Source of the DNA: Acidimicrobiia bacterium
GTDB taxonomy: Bacteria > Actinomycetota > Acidimicrobiia > Acidimicrobiales > Aldehydirespiratoraceae
DNA: 64,000 bases
Direction: 5' to 3'
NCBI GenBank assembly: GCA_022821685.1
Contig: JAJEDD010000045.1
Location: forward strand, 1 to 64,000
Positions within the stretch are counted from its first letter, which is position 1, and each line of letters begins with the position of its first letter. Below the pieces are notes generated by a model. It had not been told where the DNA came from. It saw nothing but the letters and a program-made list of their open reading frames with translations, and did no database searches. Shown one piece after another: positions 25,389 to 36,329 of the stretch. Made by a program: the position numbers and the translations under genes.

Positions 25389-26399
25389 GTGCAGGCGATC
25401 CTGCTGGTCGGGGGCTTCGGCACCCGGCTGAGGCCGCTGACGCTCACCACCCCCAAGCAGATGCTGCCGGTGCTGCACCGGCCCATGATCGAGCATGTGG
25501 TGTGTGGGTTGTCCCGCCACGGGGTCGACCGGGTGGTGCTGGCCCTGGGCTACGGCGATGAAGCGTTCCGGGCCGCCTATCCCGACGGCCGCTGCGCGGG
25601 GGTGGAGCTGTGCTGCGTGGTGGAGTCCGAGCCGCTCGACACCGCCGGCGCGGTCCGCTTCGCCCACACCGCCGCCGGCATGGACGACTCGGCGGGCCCG
25701 TTCCTGGTGGCCAACGGCGACGTGATCACCGACCTCGACGTGGGCGAGATGCTGCGCCTGCACCGCGTCGCCGGCGCCGAGGCCACCGTCCACCTGATCG
25801 AGGTGGACGACCCGTCGCGCTACGGCGTGGTGGTGACCGACCCCGACGGGCGGGTCGGCGCCTTCGTGGAGAAGCCGCCGCCGCCTGCGCCGAGCCGCTG
25901 GATCAACGCGGGCACCTACCTGATGGAGCCGTCGGTGATCGGGCGGATCGACGGCGGGCGCCGGGTGTCGGTGGAGCGGGAGGTCTTCCCGGCCATGGCC
26001 GCCGCCGGCACGCTGTGGGCGCTCAGGCACAACACCTACTGGATCGACGCCGGCACTCCCGAGACCTATCTGCAGGCCCAGCTCGACCTGCTCGACGGCC
26101 GGCGGGGTCCGGCGGCGGCCGGGGTGTCGCCCGCGGCGGTGCTGGATGCGGGGGCGGTGGTCGAGCGCAGCGTGGTGATGGCCGGCGCTGCCGTGGGGGA
26201 GGGCGCGATGGTTCGAGGCTCCGCTGTCGGCGTTAACGCGGTGATCGAGGCGGGCGCCCAGGTGCTGGATTCGGTGGTGGGGCGGGCCGCCACGGTCGGA
26301 CGGGGCGCCCGGGTGACGAACCGAACCCTGGTAGGCGAGGGCGTCGCAGTGCCCCCCGGGCAGGCCCTGTCCGGCGCCAGGGTTCCCGAGGCAGCCTGA
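25389..26399 (+). CDS. Nucleotide-sugar pyrophosphorylase (mannose-1-phosphate guanylyltransferase-like)
   Basis: A 336-residue protein. The N-terminal LVGGFGTRLRPLTLTTPKQM is the activated-sugar nucleotidyltransferase signature. VANGDVITDLD gives the metal aspartate, and VEKPPPPAPSRWINAGTYLM follows. The C-terminal third is a left-handed beta-helix of hexapeptide-type repeats. The closest functional guess is the actinobacterial GDP-mannose pyrophosphorylase (Rv3264c type), which fits with gmd, pmm and the isomerase in this window. Glucose-1-phosphate uridylyl- or thymidylyltransferase activity cannot be excluded. The stop TGA is part of a 21-bp sequence repeated at the galE start. Confidence 0.8.
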   Translation: MQAILLVGGFGTRLRPLTLTTPKQMLPVLHRPMIEHVVCGLSRHGVDRVVLALGYGDEAFRAAYPDGRCAGVELCCVVESEPLDTAGAVRFAHTAAGMDDSAGPFLVANGDVITDLDVGEMLRLHRVAGAEATVHLIEVDDPSRYGVVVTDPDGRVGAFVEKPPPPAPSRWINAGTYLMEPSVIGRIDGGRRVSVEREVFPAMAAAGTLWALRHNTYWIDAGTPETYLQAQLDLLDGRRGPAAAGVSPAAVLDAGAVVERSVVMAGAAVGEGAMVRGSAVGVNAVIEAGAQVLDSVVGRAATVGRGARVTNRTLVGEGVAVPPGQALSGARVPEAA

Positions 26400-26519
26400 T
26401 GGCCACGCCGGCGACCGATTCGACGAGTGTCCGGCGCGACCGGCGATGCCGGGGTGCGCTGGCAGACGGCTCAACGGTGCGGCCTGATCGGCTTCCCGAG
26501 GCGGCCTGATGGCAACCCT
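26383..26519 (+). repeat. Direct repeat flanking the guanylyltransferase-galE junction
   Basis: TTCCCGAGGC(A/G)GCCTGATGG followed by C occurs at 26383 and again at 26493, 110 bases apart. Each copy contains TGATGG. The first copy has the guanylyltransferase stop and the second has the galE start. The first ATG could encode MATPAT, an echo of galE MATLVT, as if the junction had been duplicated and one copy had decayed. Confidence 0.55.
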
Positions 26520-27519
26520 GGTCACCGGCGGCGCCGGATACGTCGGCAGCCACACGGTGGTAGCACTGTGCGAAGCGGGCCGCGAGGTGGTGATCCTCGA
26601 CGACTTCTCCAACGCCCACCCCCGCACCGTCGACGCGCTCGGCGCCGTCGTCGACCGACGCCCCGCGGTGGTGGAGGGCGACGCCGGCGACCCGGCCGTC
26701 CTCGAAGCGGTGTTCGACGGGCACCGGATCGACTCGGTGGTGCATCTCGCCGCCCGCAAGAGCGTGGCCGAGTCGGTCGCCGACCCGCTCGGCTACTACC
26801 GCAGCAACCTCGGCTCGGTGATCGAGCTGGCCGCTGTGGCGGTGCGGCACCGCATCGGTCGGATCGTCTTCAGCTCCTCCGCGGCCGTCTACGGGACGCC
26901 GACGGAGATGCCGGTCTCGGAGGACTCGCCGACCGTCCCGCAGAGCCCCTACGGCGAGACCAAGCTGATGGGCGAGCGCATCCTGGCCGACGCCGCGGCG
27001 GCGTCGCAGCTGACCGCGGTGATGCTGCGCTACTTCAATCCGGTGGGCGCCCACCCCTCGGGGTTGATCGGGGAGGATCCGTCGGGCGAGCTGTCCAATC
27101 TCGTGCCCCGGATCATGCAGGTCGCCGCCGGCCGACGAGACCGGCTGGAAGTGTTCGGCGCCGACTACGCCACCGCCGACGGCACCGCGGTGCGCGACTA
27201 CGTGCATGTCACCGACCTGGCCGAGGGCCATGTGGCCGCCCTCGACGCCGACATCTCCCCAGCCCGCAGCCGGGTCTACAACCTCGGCACGGGCTCGGGC
27301 GCCACCGTGCTGCAGGTCCTGGCCGCAGCCGCCGAGACGACCGGCCTGACCATCCCTCACGAACTGGCCGAACGCCGCCCCGGCGACGTCGAGGCCACCT
27401 GGGCCGACTGCTCCCGAGCCCGCGCCGAACTCGGCTGGCAGGCCACCAGAAGCCTGCACGAGATGCTCGCCGACCACTGGCACTTCGCCCGCTCGCATCC
27501 GGGGGCTAGCGGTGCGTAG
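26509..27519 (+). CDS. galE: UDP-glucose 4-epimerase
   Basis: A 336-residue short-chain dehydrogenase. It has VTGGAGYVGSHTVVAL at residues 5-20, DDFSN, HLAARKSVAES, the SSSAAVYG serine motif, YGETK (catalytic Tyr and Lys), the PVGAHPSG substrate loop and RDYVHVTDLAEGHVAAL. It interconverts UDP-glucose and UDP-galactose. It overlaps the start of the next gene by eight bases (GTG 27512). It belongs to the sugar-nucleotide supply of the locus. Confidence 0.93.
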   Translation: MATLVTGGAGYVGSHTVVALCEAGREVVILDDFSNAHPRTVDALGAVVDRRPAVVEGDAGDPAVLEAVFDGHRIDSVVHLAARKSVAESVADPLGYYRSNLGSVIELAAVAVRHRIGRIVFSSSAAVYGTPTEMPVSEDSPTVPQSPYGETKLMGERILADAAAASQLTAVMLRYFNPVGAHPSGLIGEDPSGELSNLVPRIMQVAAGRRDRLEVFGADYATADGTAVRDYVHVTDLAEGHVAALDADISPARSRVYNLGTGSGATVLQVLAAAAETTGLTIPHELAERRPGDVEATWADCSRARAELGWQATRSLHEMLADHWHFARSHPGASGA

Positions 27520-29323
27520 TGAGAGGCGCTTGAGCGAGAGGATGGCCGAGACGAAGCTCCCGCTGGTGTTGTTGGGTCTGGCAGCGTTAGCGGGCTGGTT
27601 GGTGGTGCTCGCGCTGGTGCTCGACGACGGTGGCGACACGCCTGGGGACGTCGGCCGTAGCGTCGTCGCTGACGAGCCGGACACCGAGGGTCACAGCCAC
27701 GCTGTTGGAGAGCCGAACCCTGCGGCCCAAAGCGCCACTGACGAGCCGGACCCCGCGGGTCACGGCCAAGGCATCGATGCATCCGATGCCGGGGGGCACA
27801 GCCACAGCGCCGACGGGTCGGATGCTGCGGGCCATAGCCACTCTGTCGACGAGTCCAACGCTGCGGCCCCAGGTCAGGCGCCAATGCCGGAGGCGGGCAC
27901 CGCCGTCTCCGACCTCTCCGAGCGCACCGGCGAGGTGCATGGGCATTCCGACGGGTTGGTGCACACCCACGGGGTGGGGGCGCCCGAGACGTGGACGGTT
28001 ACCTACACCTCTGAGGGTTTGTTCGTGCCTGAGCGCATCGACATCCTCACCGGCGACACGGTGACGTTCGTCAACGCCTCCGAGGATCCGGTTTGGCCCG
28101 CCTCCAACATCCATCCTACCCACGAGATCCTGCCGGACTTCGATCCGCTCGAAGTGATCTGGCCCGGCGAGAGCTGGTCGCACACCTTCGACAAGAACGG
28201 CTACTGGCGCTACCACAACCACATCGAAGCCAACCAGACCGGACTGGTGGTGTCCACCGGCGGACCCGAGCAGGCCCTGGAGCCGCTGCTGGCCGACATG
28301 GCGGAGCCGGTATTCCAGCCGGTGCCGGCCGGCGCGGGCGGAGAGGCGCTCTTCGACGACGCCGAGCATTTGCGGGAGTTCGTGGAGCTGTACGGGCCGA
28401 CCGCTGCGGTGGTGGCGCTCAAGGCGGTGGAGTTGGACACCGGCCGCTACTGCCACGACGCAGCCCACGATGTCGGGCGCCTGGCCTACGAGATCTTCGG
28501 CCCGATCTCGTTTGCCATATCGGGCCACGAGTGCCAGGCCGGCGCGCTGCACGGGTCCACCGAGGCCATGTTCGCGGCCCGCGGCACATCGCGGCTCGCC
28601 TCCGACGTGGCCGTGATGTGCTCGAGCGCAGACAACCGCTTCGTGCGCCACCAGTGCTACCACGGCGTGGGCCACGGGCTCATGGCCTGGACCACCTACG
28701 AGATACACGAGGCGCTGGAGTTGTGCGACGTGATCGAGCGCGCCTACGACGCCTCGTCGTGCTATTCGGGGGTGTTCATGGAGAACGTCGTGGGCGGGCT
28801 CTCGGGCGTGATGGGCCACGAGACCGAGTACCTGCGAGACGACGACCCCCACTTCCCCTGCGATGTGATCGAGTCCAGGTACCGCGCCGACTGCTACTTC
28901 TACCAGACCTCGCACATGTGGAGGGTCTTCGGCGGCGACATGTCGCAGATCGCGGCGGTGTGCGCCAGCCTCGACGGCCGGGCCCGGGATCTGTGCTTCG
29001 CCTCTTACGGCCGCGATGTGGGCAACCAGACCCGCGGCGACCCCGCCATGGCCATCGAGCTGTGCGGCCACGCCCCGGCCGGCGAAGATCGGGTGGAGTG
29101 CATCTCCGGATCGGCCCAGGACCGCTTCTGGGAGACCACCGGCGCCGACGAGGCCATCTCGATGTGCTCGATGCTCACCGACCCCGACGAGGCCGAGTCC
29201 TGCTGGTGGACGATCATCGACCGGGCCGGCGATGTGTTCGTCGACGAGCCAGGCCGCCGCAGCTTCTGCGACCGCATACCCGAACCCCGCCAACAAACCT
29301 GCCTGTCAGAAATAGTCGCCTAA
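27512..29323 (+). CDS. Cupredoxin-like, His-rich and Cys-repeat surface protein
   Basis: A 603-residue membrane-anchored protein. It has an N-terminal signal anchor (about 17-37), then a His-rich low-complexity region with several GHSHS units (about 55-155). A cupredoxin-like beta domain follows (about 159-249: YTSEGLFVPERIDILTGDTV, VTFVNAS, NGYWRYHNHIE). Where blue copper proteins have the ligand Cys, this reads YHNH, so a classical type 1 site is unlikely. Residues about 265-603 carry 16 cysteines. From about 380 they form repeats of 35-50 residues, each with a Cys then an aromatic/Gly helix (CYHGVGHG, CYSGVFMEN, CYFYQTSH, CFASYGRD, CISGSAQD, CWWTIIDR). I do not recognise this C-terminal family. 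GTG 27512 or ATG 27542 could start it. Confidence 0.75.
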   Translation: MRSERRLSERMAETKLPLVLLGLAALAGWLVVLALVLDDGGDTPGDVGRSVVADEPDTEGHSHAVGEPNPAAQSATDEPDPAGHGQGIDASDAGGHSHSADGSDAAGHSHSVDESNAAAPGQAPMPEAGTAVSDLSERTGEVHGHSDGLVHTHGVGAPETWTVTYTSEGLFVPERIDILTGDTVTFVNASEDPVWPASNIHPTHEILPDFDPLEVIWPGESWSHTFDKNGYWRYHNHIEANQTGLVVSTGGPEQALEPLLADMAEPVFQPVPAGAGGEALFDDAEHLREFVELYGPTAAVVALKAVELDTGRYCHDAAHDVGRLAYEIFGPISFAISGHECQAGALHGSTEAMFAARGTSRLASDVAVMCSSADNRFVRHQCYHGVGHGLMAWTTYEIHEALELCDVIERAYDASSCYSGVFMENVVGGLSGVMGHETEYLRDDDPHFPCDVIESRYRADCYFYQTSHMWRVFGGDMSQIAAVCASLDGRARDLCFASYGRDVGNQTRGDPAMAIELCGHAPAGEDRVECISGSAQDRFWETTGADEAISMCSMLTDPDEAESCWWTIIDRAGDVFVDEPGRRSFCDRIPEPRQQTCLSEIVA

Positions 29324-29345
29324 CCCCCACGACGCGGGGGGGGGG
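29324..29345. terminator. Short GC hairpin between convergent genes
   Basis: Five C bases, a seven-base loop (ACGACGC) and ten G bases fill the whole gap between the stop codons of the cupredoxin-like gene and cofE. No U-tract is present; it may serve both directions. Confidence 0.4.
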
Positions 29346-30050
29346 CTAGCGGAATAGGTCGTCGGCGGGGGGGCGGACTATCTCCTCTCGCACTGAGCCG
29401 GTGCGGAACCAGGCTTCGTCCAGGCCTCTGACTATGGCTGCGGGGATGCCTTTGGACTTGCCCATCACCAGGTCGGCGGCGGCTGCGATCTCGTCGACCA
29501 GCGCCACCTCGGTCACCTTCAGCTCGCGGCCCAGCGCGTCGGTGGTGCCCCGCAGGTCCACCACCGCGGCGATGCCGGCGCAGCCGATGGCGGTGTCGGT
29601 CACGCCCCGGCGCCAGGGACGGCCGAACGTGTCGGACACCACCACCGCTGCCTCGATGCCAGTCAGAGCCCTGATGCGGTCGCGGATGCGGCGGGCCGAG
29701 CGGTCCGAATCGAGAGGCAGCAGGGCCGCGTATCCCTCGTCGACGTTGCTCAGATCGACTCCGGCGTTGGCGCACACGAATCCGTGGACGGTCTCGGAGA
29801 TCACCAGATCCCCGCGGCGGCGCAGGACCCGCACCGACTCCGCCTCCACCAGCGGCTTGTGGCTGGTGGGATCGTCGGGGTCTATCACCACCAGCCGGCC
29901 CTCGGCCTTGGACACCGCCTTCTGGGTGACCACCACACAGTCGCGGTCGCGCAGCTTGTCGGGTCCGGCCTCGGCGACGATCAGAGCGGCCAGGTCGTCG
30001 CCGGGCCGGACCTCGCCGATCCCCTCGACGCCCAGGATCTCCAGGCTCAC
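29346..30050 (-). CDS. cofE: F420-0:gamma-glutamyl ligase (stand-alone CofE)
   Basis: A 234-residue enzyme that adds glutamates to coenzyme F420-0 using GTP. GVEGIGEVRPGDDLAALI, VVVTQKAVSKAEGR, CANAGVDLSNVDEG, SDTFGRPWRRGVTDTAIG and GKSKGIPAAIVRG are the family landmarks. The actinobacterial homologue FbiB carries an extra C-terminal FMN-reductase domain of about 200 residues. That is absent here and the gene ends just after the CofE core. GTG 30050 follows GGAGAGG. It is 106 bases downstream of cofD in the same operon. Confidence 0.92.
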   Translation of the reverse strand: MSLEILGVEGIGEVRPGDDLAALIVAEAGPDKLRDRDCVVVTQKAVSKAEGRLVVIDPDDPTSHKPLVEAESVRVLRRRGDLVISETVHGFVCANAGVDLSNVDEGYAALLPLDSDRSARRIRDRIRALTGIEAAVVVSDTFGRPWRRGVTDTAIGCAGIAAVVDLRGTTDALGRELKVTEVALVDEIAAAADLVMGKSKGIPAAIVRGLDEAWFRTGSVREEIVRPPADDLFR

Positions 30051-30156
30051 TGCCTCTCCAGGTTCGCGGGGCGGGTGCCGAGATCAGCTCCGGGCCCCGC
30101 AAAGTTGGATGTGCTGGCCGCGACGGCTCGGGTGCGGAATCCGCTGGAGCTCTGGC

Positions 30157-31086
30157 TCACAGCGAAACCGCGGCCATGGTGCGGCGGGCTAGTTCGGCGG
30201 CGGCCTCGGGCGACGACATGATGGTGGGGGCCACCACCGGCCGCACCCCGGCCGCGGCCACTGCGGGGGCCAGCTCGGCGTCGGACTCGTCGATCACCAG
30301 CGCCGCGGCCACGTCGCGGTAGCGCCGGGCCACGCCCACCACGCTCGCCTCCTCGCCGAGTTCCCGCAGCATCCGGTCGGCGGGACCCTTGAGGGCCGAG
30401 CCGGCCACGATGGGCGACACGGCCACGTTGCGGTCCCGCCGGGCCGCCAGCGCCTCGGTCACGCCGCCGACAGCCAGCACCGGGCCGATCGACACCACCG
30501 GATTGGACGGCGCGATCACCACCGCATCGGCGGCGGCCACCGCCTCCAGCACCCCTGGCGCGGCCCGCGCCTCGTCCATCCCGGCGAAGCGCACCGCGGA
30601 GATGGCCACGCCGTGGGCCAGGCGCACGAAATACTCCTGGAAGCCGATCTCGTCCCCCGAGGCCAGCTGCACCCGGGTCTCGATCGGCTGGTCGCTCACC
30701 GGCAGCACCCGGCACCCCAGCCCCCGGGCCGCGGCCAGGCGGGCGGTCACGTCGCTGAGGGTCTGGCCTTCGCGCAAAAGGGTGGTGCGGAACAGATGGG
30801 TGCCGAGGTCGCGGTCACCGAGGTTGAACCAGGCATCGAGGCCCAGCGCTCGCATCTCACTCAGCGCGTTCCAGGTCTCGTCGGCCAGGCCCCAGCCCCG
30901 CTTGGCGTCGATCGCTCCCGACAGGGTGTAGATGACGGTGTCGATGTCGGGACTGACGTGCAGCCCGTGCAGCACCACATCGTCGGCGACGTTCACCACC
31001 GCGGTCACCTCGGCGGCCGGCGTCACCCGCAACTGTCCGGCCAGGTAGCGGGCCGCGCCCACCCCGCCGGCGAGCACCGTGATCAT
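30157..31086 (-). CDS. cofD: 2-phospho-L-lactate (or PEP) transferase for F420
   Basis: A 309-residue enzyme that joins the activated three-carbon acid to the deazaflavin Fo. It has ITVLAGGVGAARYLAGQL at the start, VNVADDVVLHGLHVSPDIDT, GWGLADETWNAL, FNLGDRDLGTHLFRT and IAPSNPVVSIGPVLAV. It corresponds to FbiA in mycobacteria. The ATG at 31084-31086 is four bases after the gmd stop, so sugar-nucleotide and F420 genes form one minus-strand operon (Rmd-like, gmd, cofD, cofE). An LLM-family enzyme at 61363-62229 is a possible F420 user. Confidence 0.94.
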   Translation of the reverse strand: MITVLAGGVGAARYLAGQLRVTPAAEVTAVVNVADDVVLHGLHVSPDIDTVIYTLSGAIDAKRGWGLADETWNALSEMRALGLDAWFNLGDRDLGTHLFRTTLLREGQTLSDVTARLAAARGLGCRVLPVSDQPIETRVQLASGDEIGFQEYFVRLAHGVAISAVRFAGMDEARAAPGVLEAVAAADAVVIAPSNPVVSIGPVLAVGGVTEALAARRDRNVAVSPIVAGSALKGPADRMLRELGEEASVVGVARRYRDVAAALVIDESDAELAPAVAAAGVRPVVAPTIMSSPEAAAELARRTMAAVSL

Positions 31087-31090
31087 CCGT

Positions 31091-33089
<1,999 letters not shown>

Positions 33090-33191
33090 CGCCGTCTACC
33101 CGTCGTCGCCTGCACGGCACCTCACCGTGCTCGCCCGCATCCGCGCACACTAACGGGTCACTGTTGGCACGTTCGTGGCAGGAGCGGCCAT

Positions 33192-33197
33192 TAGCCT
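33192..33197 (+). promoter_or_regulatory. Minus-10 box TAGCCT upstream of the large glycosyltransferase
   Basis: TAGCCT sits as in the leaderless promoters of this window, but six to seven bases later the sequence is CTGATCGAC rather than ATG or GTG. The downstream frame is open back to the TAG of this box. Confidence 0.4.
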
Positions 33198-33278
33198 CGG
33201 CTGATCGACCTCTCGGCCAATATCGACGCCCCGGTCAATAGCGACGCATCAGCGAAGAGCGCTGCGCCCGCTCCGACG

Positions 33279-36200
33279 GTGCTGGCCGTCGTGGTGGCCC
33301 ACGAGCCCGGCGACTGGTTCGCCGAGACGCTCGAATCGCTGTCGTTGCAGGACTACGAACACCTGAGCACCGTCGTCGTGGACGCAGCCTGCTCCGGGAT
33401 CGGCCCGCAGGTGACGGAGGTCATCGCCGATGCGGCCGTGATCGAGGCCGCCGGCGCCAGCGGCTTCTCGCAGGCGGCCAACGCGGTGCTCGACGCGGGT
33501 ACCGACGCCGACTACCTGCTGGTGTGCCACGACGACGTGGCCTTGGCCCCCGACGCGGTCGCCGCCCTGGTGGCCGAGGCGCGGAGAAGCAACGCCGGGA
33601 TAGTCGGCCCCAAGCTCGTCGCCTGGGATAGGCCTGAGATCATCCAGCACGTCGGCTACGACGTGGACCGCTTCGGCGTGGCCGCCGATCGGGTCGGCGC
33701 CGACGACCTCGACCAGGAGCAGCACGACGGCGTGAGCGACGTGTTCGCCCTGCCCTCGGCGGTGCTTCTCATCCGCCGGGACCTGTTCGTGCGCCTCGGC
33801 GGCTTCGACGCGGGCATGACCTTCCGGGGCGAGGACGTCGATCTGTGCTGGCGGGCCCAGATGGCCGGGGCTCGGGTGATGTTCGTCGGCGGCGCGGTGG
33901 CCCGACACCGCGAGGCCCTCGTGTCTCGTCGCGGGGTCGACGACGCCAAGCTCACCGAGACCCGCCACGCGCTGCGGGCCATGCTGGTCAACCACGGCCG
34001 CATCTCGCTCACCCTGCTGGTGCCGGTGGCGCTGCTGATGGCGCTGGCCGAGGTGGTGCTGGCTGTGTTCACCGCCCACTTCGGCCGGGCCCGAGACGTG
34101 GTCTCGGCCTGGACCTGGAACATCTCCCGGCTCGATGTGGTGGTCCAGCGTCGCAAGGCCAACGCGCAGGTGCGAAAGGTACGCCAAGCCGACGTCACCG
34201 CGCTGCAGTACTTCGGCAGCGTCCGAGTTCTGTCGTCGCTGCGCCGCAGAGCCAGCGGGCAGGCCGGGCCGGAGCCCCCCGGACTGCTCGGCGCCGGTGT
34301 GGGCGTGCTCGGGGGTCTGCGCACGGGAACCACCCGGATGGCGTGGATCACCTGGATCTTGGTGCTCGGGTTCGTGCTGTTCGGATCGCGCCGGCTGCTG
34401 ACCGCGGGCCTGCCCGCGCTCGGGGACTTCGTGGCGCTGCCCGACACCGGCGCCGACCTGCTGAGGGCCTGGTGGGGCGGATGGAGCGAGCGCAACGCCG
34501 GGGCGCCCTCGTCCAATCTGGGAATCCTGGTGTACCTCGGCCTGCTGGGCGGGATCCTCGGCAGCATGGCCCTGGTCCGCACCCTGGCCGTCGTGGCGCT
34601 GATCGTGGTCGGGCTGGCCGGCGCCTACCGGCTGCTGGCCGCCACCGGCTCGCGCCGGGCCCAGGCGGCCACGCTGGTCGCCTACCTGCTGGTTCCGCTG
34701 GTGCCGGCGTCGATGGCGGGCGGGTCGCTGCCCGGCCTGGTCGGCTACGCCGCCGCGCCGTGGATGCTCAAGGGGCTGCTGCGGGCGTTGCGGGCCGCGC
34801 CGTTCCGCCAGGACGCCCGCGGGCTGCGGGGCGGGCTCTTCGTGTACGTGTCGCTGGGAGCGGTTGCGGGGGCCGCCGCGCTGGCGGTTCCGGCCGCGGC
34901 CGGTCTGGTGGTGCTGCTGGCCGCGGGCCTGGTGGCCGGCAGCCTGCTGGCGGGAAGGCCGGCGGGGGTACCCCGCCTGGTGGCCGCCACCGTGCTGTGC
35001 GTGCCGACGGCCGCCTTTCTGGCCTTCCCGACGGTGGTGGATGTGGCCGCGTCGGGTCCGGATTGGGGGTTCGTAGCCGACGGGCGCGACGGCTCGGCCG
35101 GAGTGGTCTCCTTCGATGAGATCCTGCGCTTCGCGACAGCCGGCTACGACCCGCCCGCGCTGGTCTGGCTGTTCGCGGTGCCGATGTCGGTGCCGCTGCT
35201 GCTCGGGCGGGGATGGCGCTTGGAGCAGTCGGTGCGACTGTGGATGGTGGCGGTGGTCGCCTGGGCGACCGCGCTGGCCGCAGAGCGGGGGATGCTGCCG
35301 TTCGGGCTGGGCGACCTGCAGCTGCTGCTGGCGCCGGCGGCGGTGGGGGTGGCCGGGCTGTGCGGCCTGGCGGTGCTGTCCATCGAGCACGACCTGCGCT
35401 TCAGCCATTTCGGCTGGAGGCAGGCGCTGGTTCCGGTGACGGCGTTGGCGTCGCTGCTGGTGGCGGTGGGCGGTATCGGCTCGCTGGAGGACGGGCGGTG
35501 GGGTCTGGCCGGCGGCGACCACCACGCCGCGCTGCGCTTCGAGGCCCCGGTCCTGGAGGGCGCCTACCGGGTGCTGTGGATCGGCGCGCCCGAGTTCCTG
35601 TCCGTCGAGGGGCACAGCCTCGCTCCCGGCGTCGCCTGGGCGGCCACCACCGGCGACTCGGTGACGCTGCCCGATCGTGCCGTGCCGTTCGATCCGGGCC
35701 GCGCCGACTTGTTCGAGTCGGTGATTGACGAGATCGAACAGGGCCGCACCGCGAGGGGCGGACGGCTCCTGGCTGGACTGGGGGTGCGCTACGTAGTGCT
35801 GCTGCACCGGCTGGCGCCAGCACCCTTCTCGGCTGAAGCCGACGCCCGGCCGGTGCCGGCCGAGCTGGCGGAGGCCATGCGCGACCAGCTCGACCTCGAG
35901 TTGGTGGAGGGCACCAACAGCGCGGCCGACATGTTCGTGAACACGGCCTGGGTGCCGATGCGGGCCCTCTATGCGCCCGGCTTCGACGAGGGACTCGCGG
36001 ACTTCGCCGACCTCGAGTCCCGCCCGCTGACGCCGGGCGCGTCGCTGTTCTCGGGGGACGGTCCGCCGTGGCGGGCGCGGATTCCCGACGGTGCGGAGAT
36101 CCTGGTCAGCCACTCGCCGCGGCCGGGCTGGGAGATGAGCGTCGGCGGCGAGCCCGTGCCCCGGCGCGAGGCGCTGTCGTGGACGAGGGTCTACCGGCCC

Positions 36201-36329
36201 CCGTCGGGCGGCGATGTGGAGCTGTCGTACACGCCGCCCTGGTGGCGCCGCGGCGGCCAGCTGGTCGGCGTCGCCGCACCCTTCGTGCTGGGGCTGGCGT
36301 GGCTGCGCCGCCGGACGGAGGCGCCTTGA
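33279..36329 (+). CDS. Large GT2-membrane fusion glycosyltransferase
   Basis: A protein of at least 1016 residues. Residues about 1-240 form a GT-A domain (VVVAHEPGDWFAETLESL, VCHDDVALAPDAV, GGFDAGMTFRGEDVDLCWR). Then comes a long region with about a dozen membrane segments and an extracytoplasmic C-terminal domain ending in a last membrane helix and RRR. Actinobacteria keep such large GT2-like proteins next to a DUF5719 gene, as here (TGATG overlap). The likely role is transfer of a sugar during envelope polysaccharide assembly. The start is uncertain: GTG 33279 cuts close to the first strand, while in-frame CTG 33201 or ATC 33204 would add about 25 residues and match the promoter. Confidence 0.82.
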   Translation: MLAVVVAHEPGDWFAETLESLSLQDYEHLSTVVVDAACSGIGPQVTEVIADAAVIEAAGASGFSQAANAVLDAGTDADYLLVCHDDVALAPDAVAALVAEARRSNAGIVGPKLVAWDRPEIIQHVGYDVDRFGVAADRVGADDLDQEQHDGVSDVFALPSAVLLIRRDLFVRLGGFDAGMTFRGEDVDLCWRAQMAGARVMFVGGAVARHREALVSRRGVDDAKLTETRHALRAMLVNHGRISLTLLVPVALLMALAEVVLAVFTAHFGRARDVVSAWTWNISRLDVVVQRRKANAQVRKVRQADVTALQYFGSVRVLSSLRRRASGQAGPEPPGLLGAGVGVLGGLRTGTTRMAWITWILVLGFVLFGSRRLLTAGLPALGDFVALPDTGADLLRAWWGGWSERNAGAPSSNLGILVYLGLLGGILGSMALVRTLAVVALIVVGLAGAYRLLAATGSRRAQAATLVAYLLVPLVPASMAGGSLPGLVGYAAAPWMLKGLLRALRAAPFRQDARGLRGGLFVYVSLGAVAGAAALAVPAAAGLVVLLAAGLVAGSLLAGRPAGVPRLVAATVLCVPTAAFLAFPTVVDVAASGPDWGFVADGRDGSAGVVSFDEILRFATAGYDPPALVWLFAVPMSVPLLLGRGWRLEQSVRLWMVAVVAWATALAAERGMLPFGLGDLQLLLAPAAVGVAGLCGLAVLSIEHDLRFSHFGWRQALVPVTALASLLVAVGGIGSLEDGRWGLAGGDHHAALRFEAPVLEGAYRVLWIGAPEFLSVEGHSLAPGVAWAATTGDSVTLPDRAVPFDPGRADLFESVIDEIEQGRTARGGRLLAGLGVRYVVLLHRLAPAPFSAEADARPVPAELAEAMRDQLDLELVEGTNSAADMFVNTAWVPMRALYAPGFDEGLADFADLESRPLTPGASLFSGDGPPWRARIPDGAEILVSHSPRPGWEMSVGGEPVPRREALSWTRVYRPPSGGDVELSYTPPWWRRGGQLVGVAAPFVLGLAWLRRRTEAP

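Noticed and set aside
36068..36328. An N-terminal extension of the DUF5719-like gene upstream of 36329
   Set aside because: That stretch lies inside the end of the large glycosyltransferase, and ATG 36329 gives a clean signal segment with a TGATG overlap.
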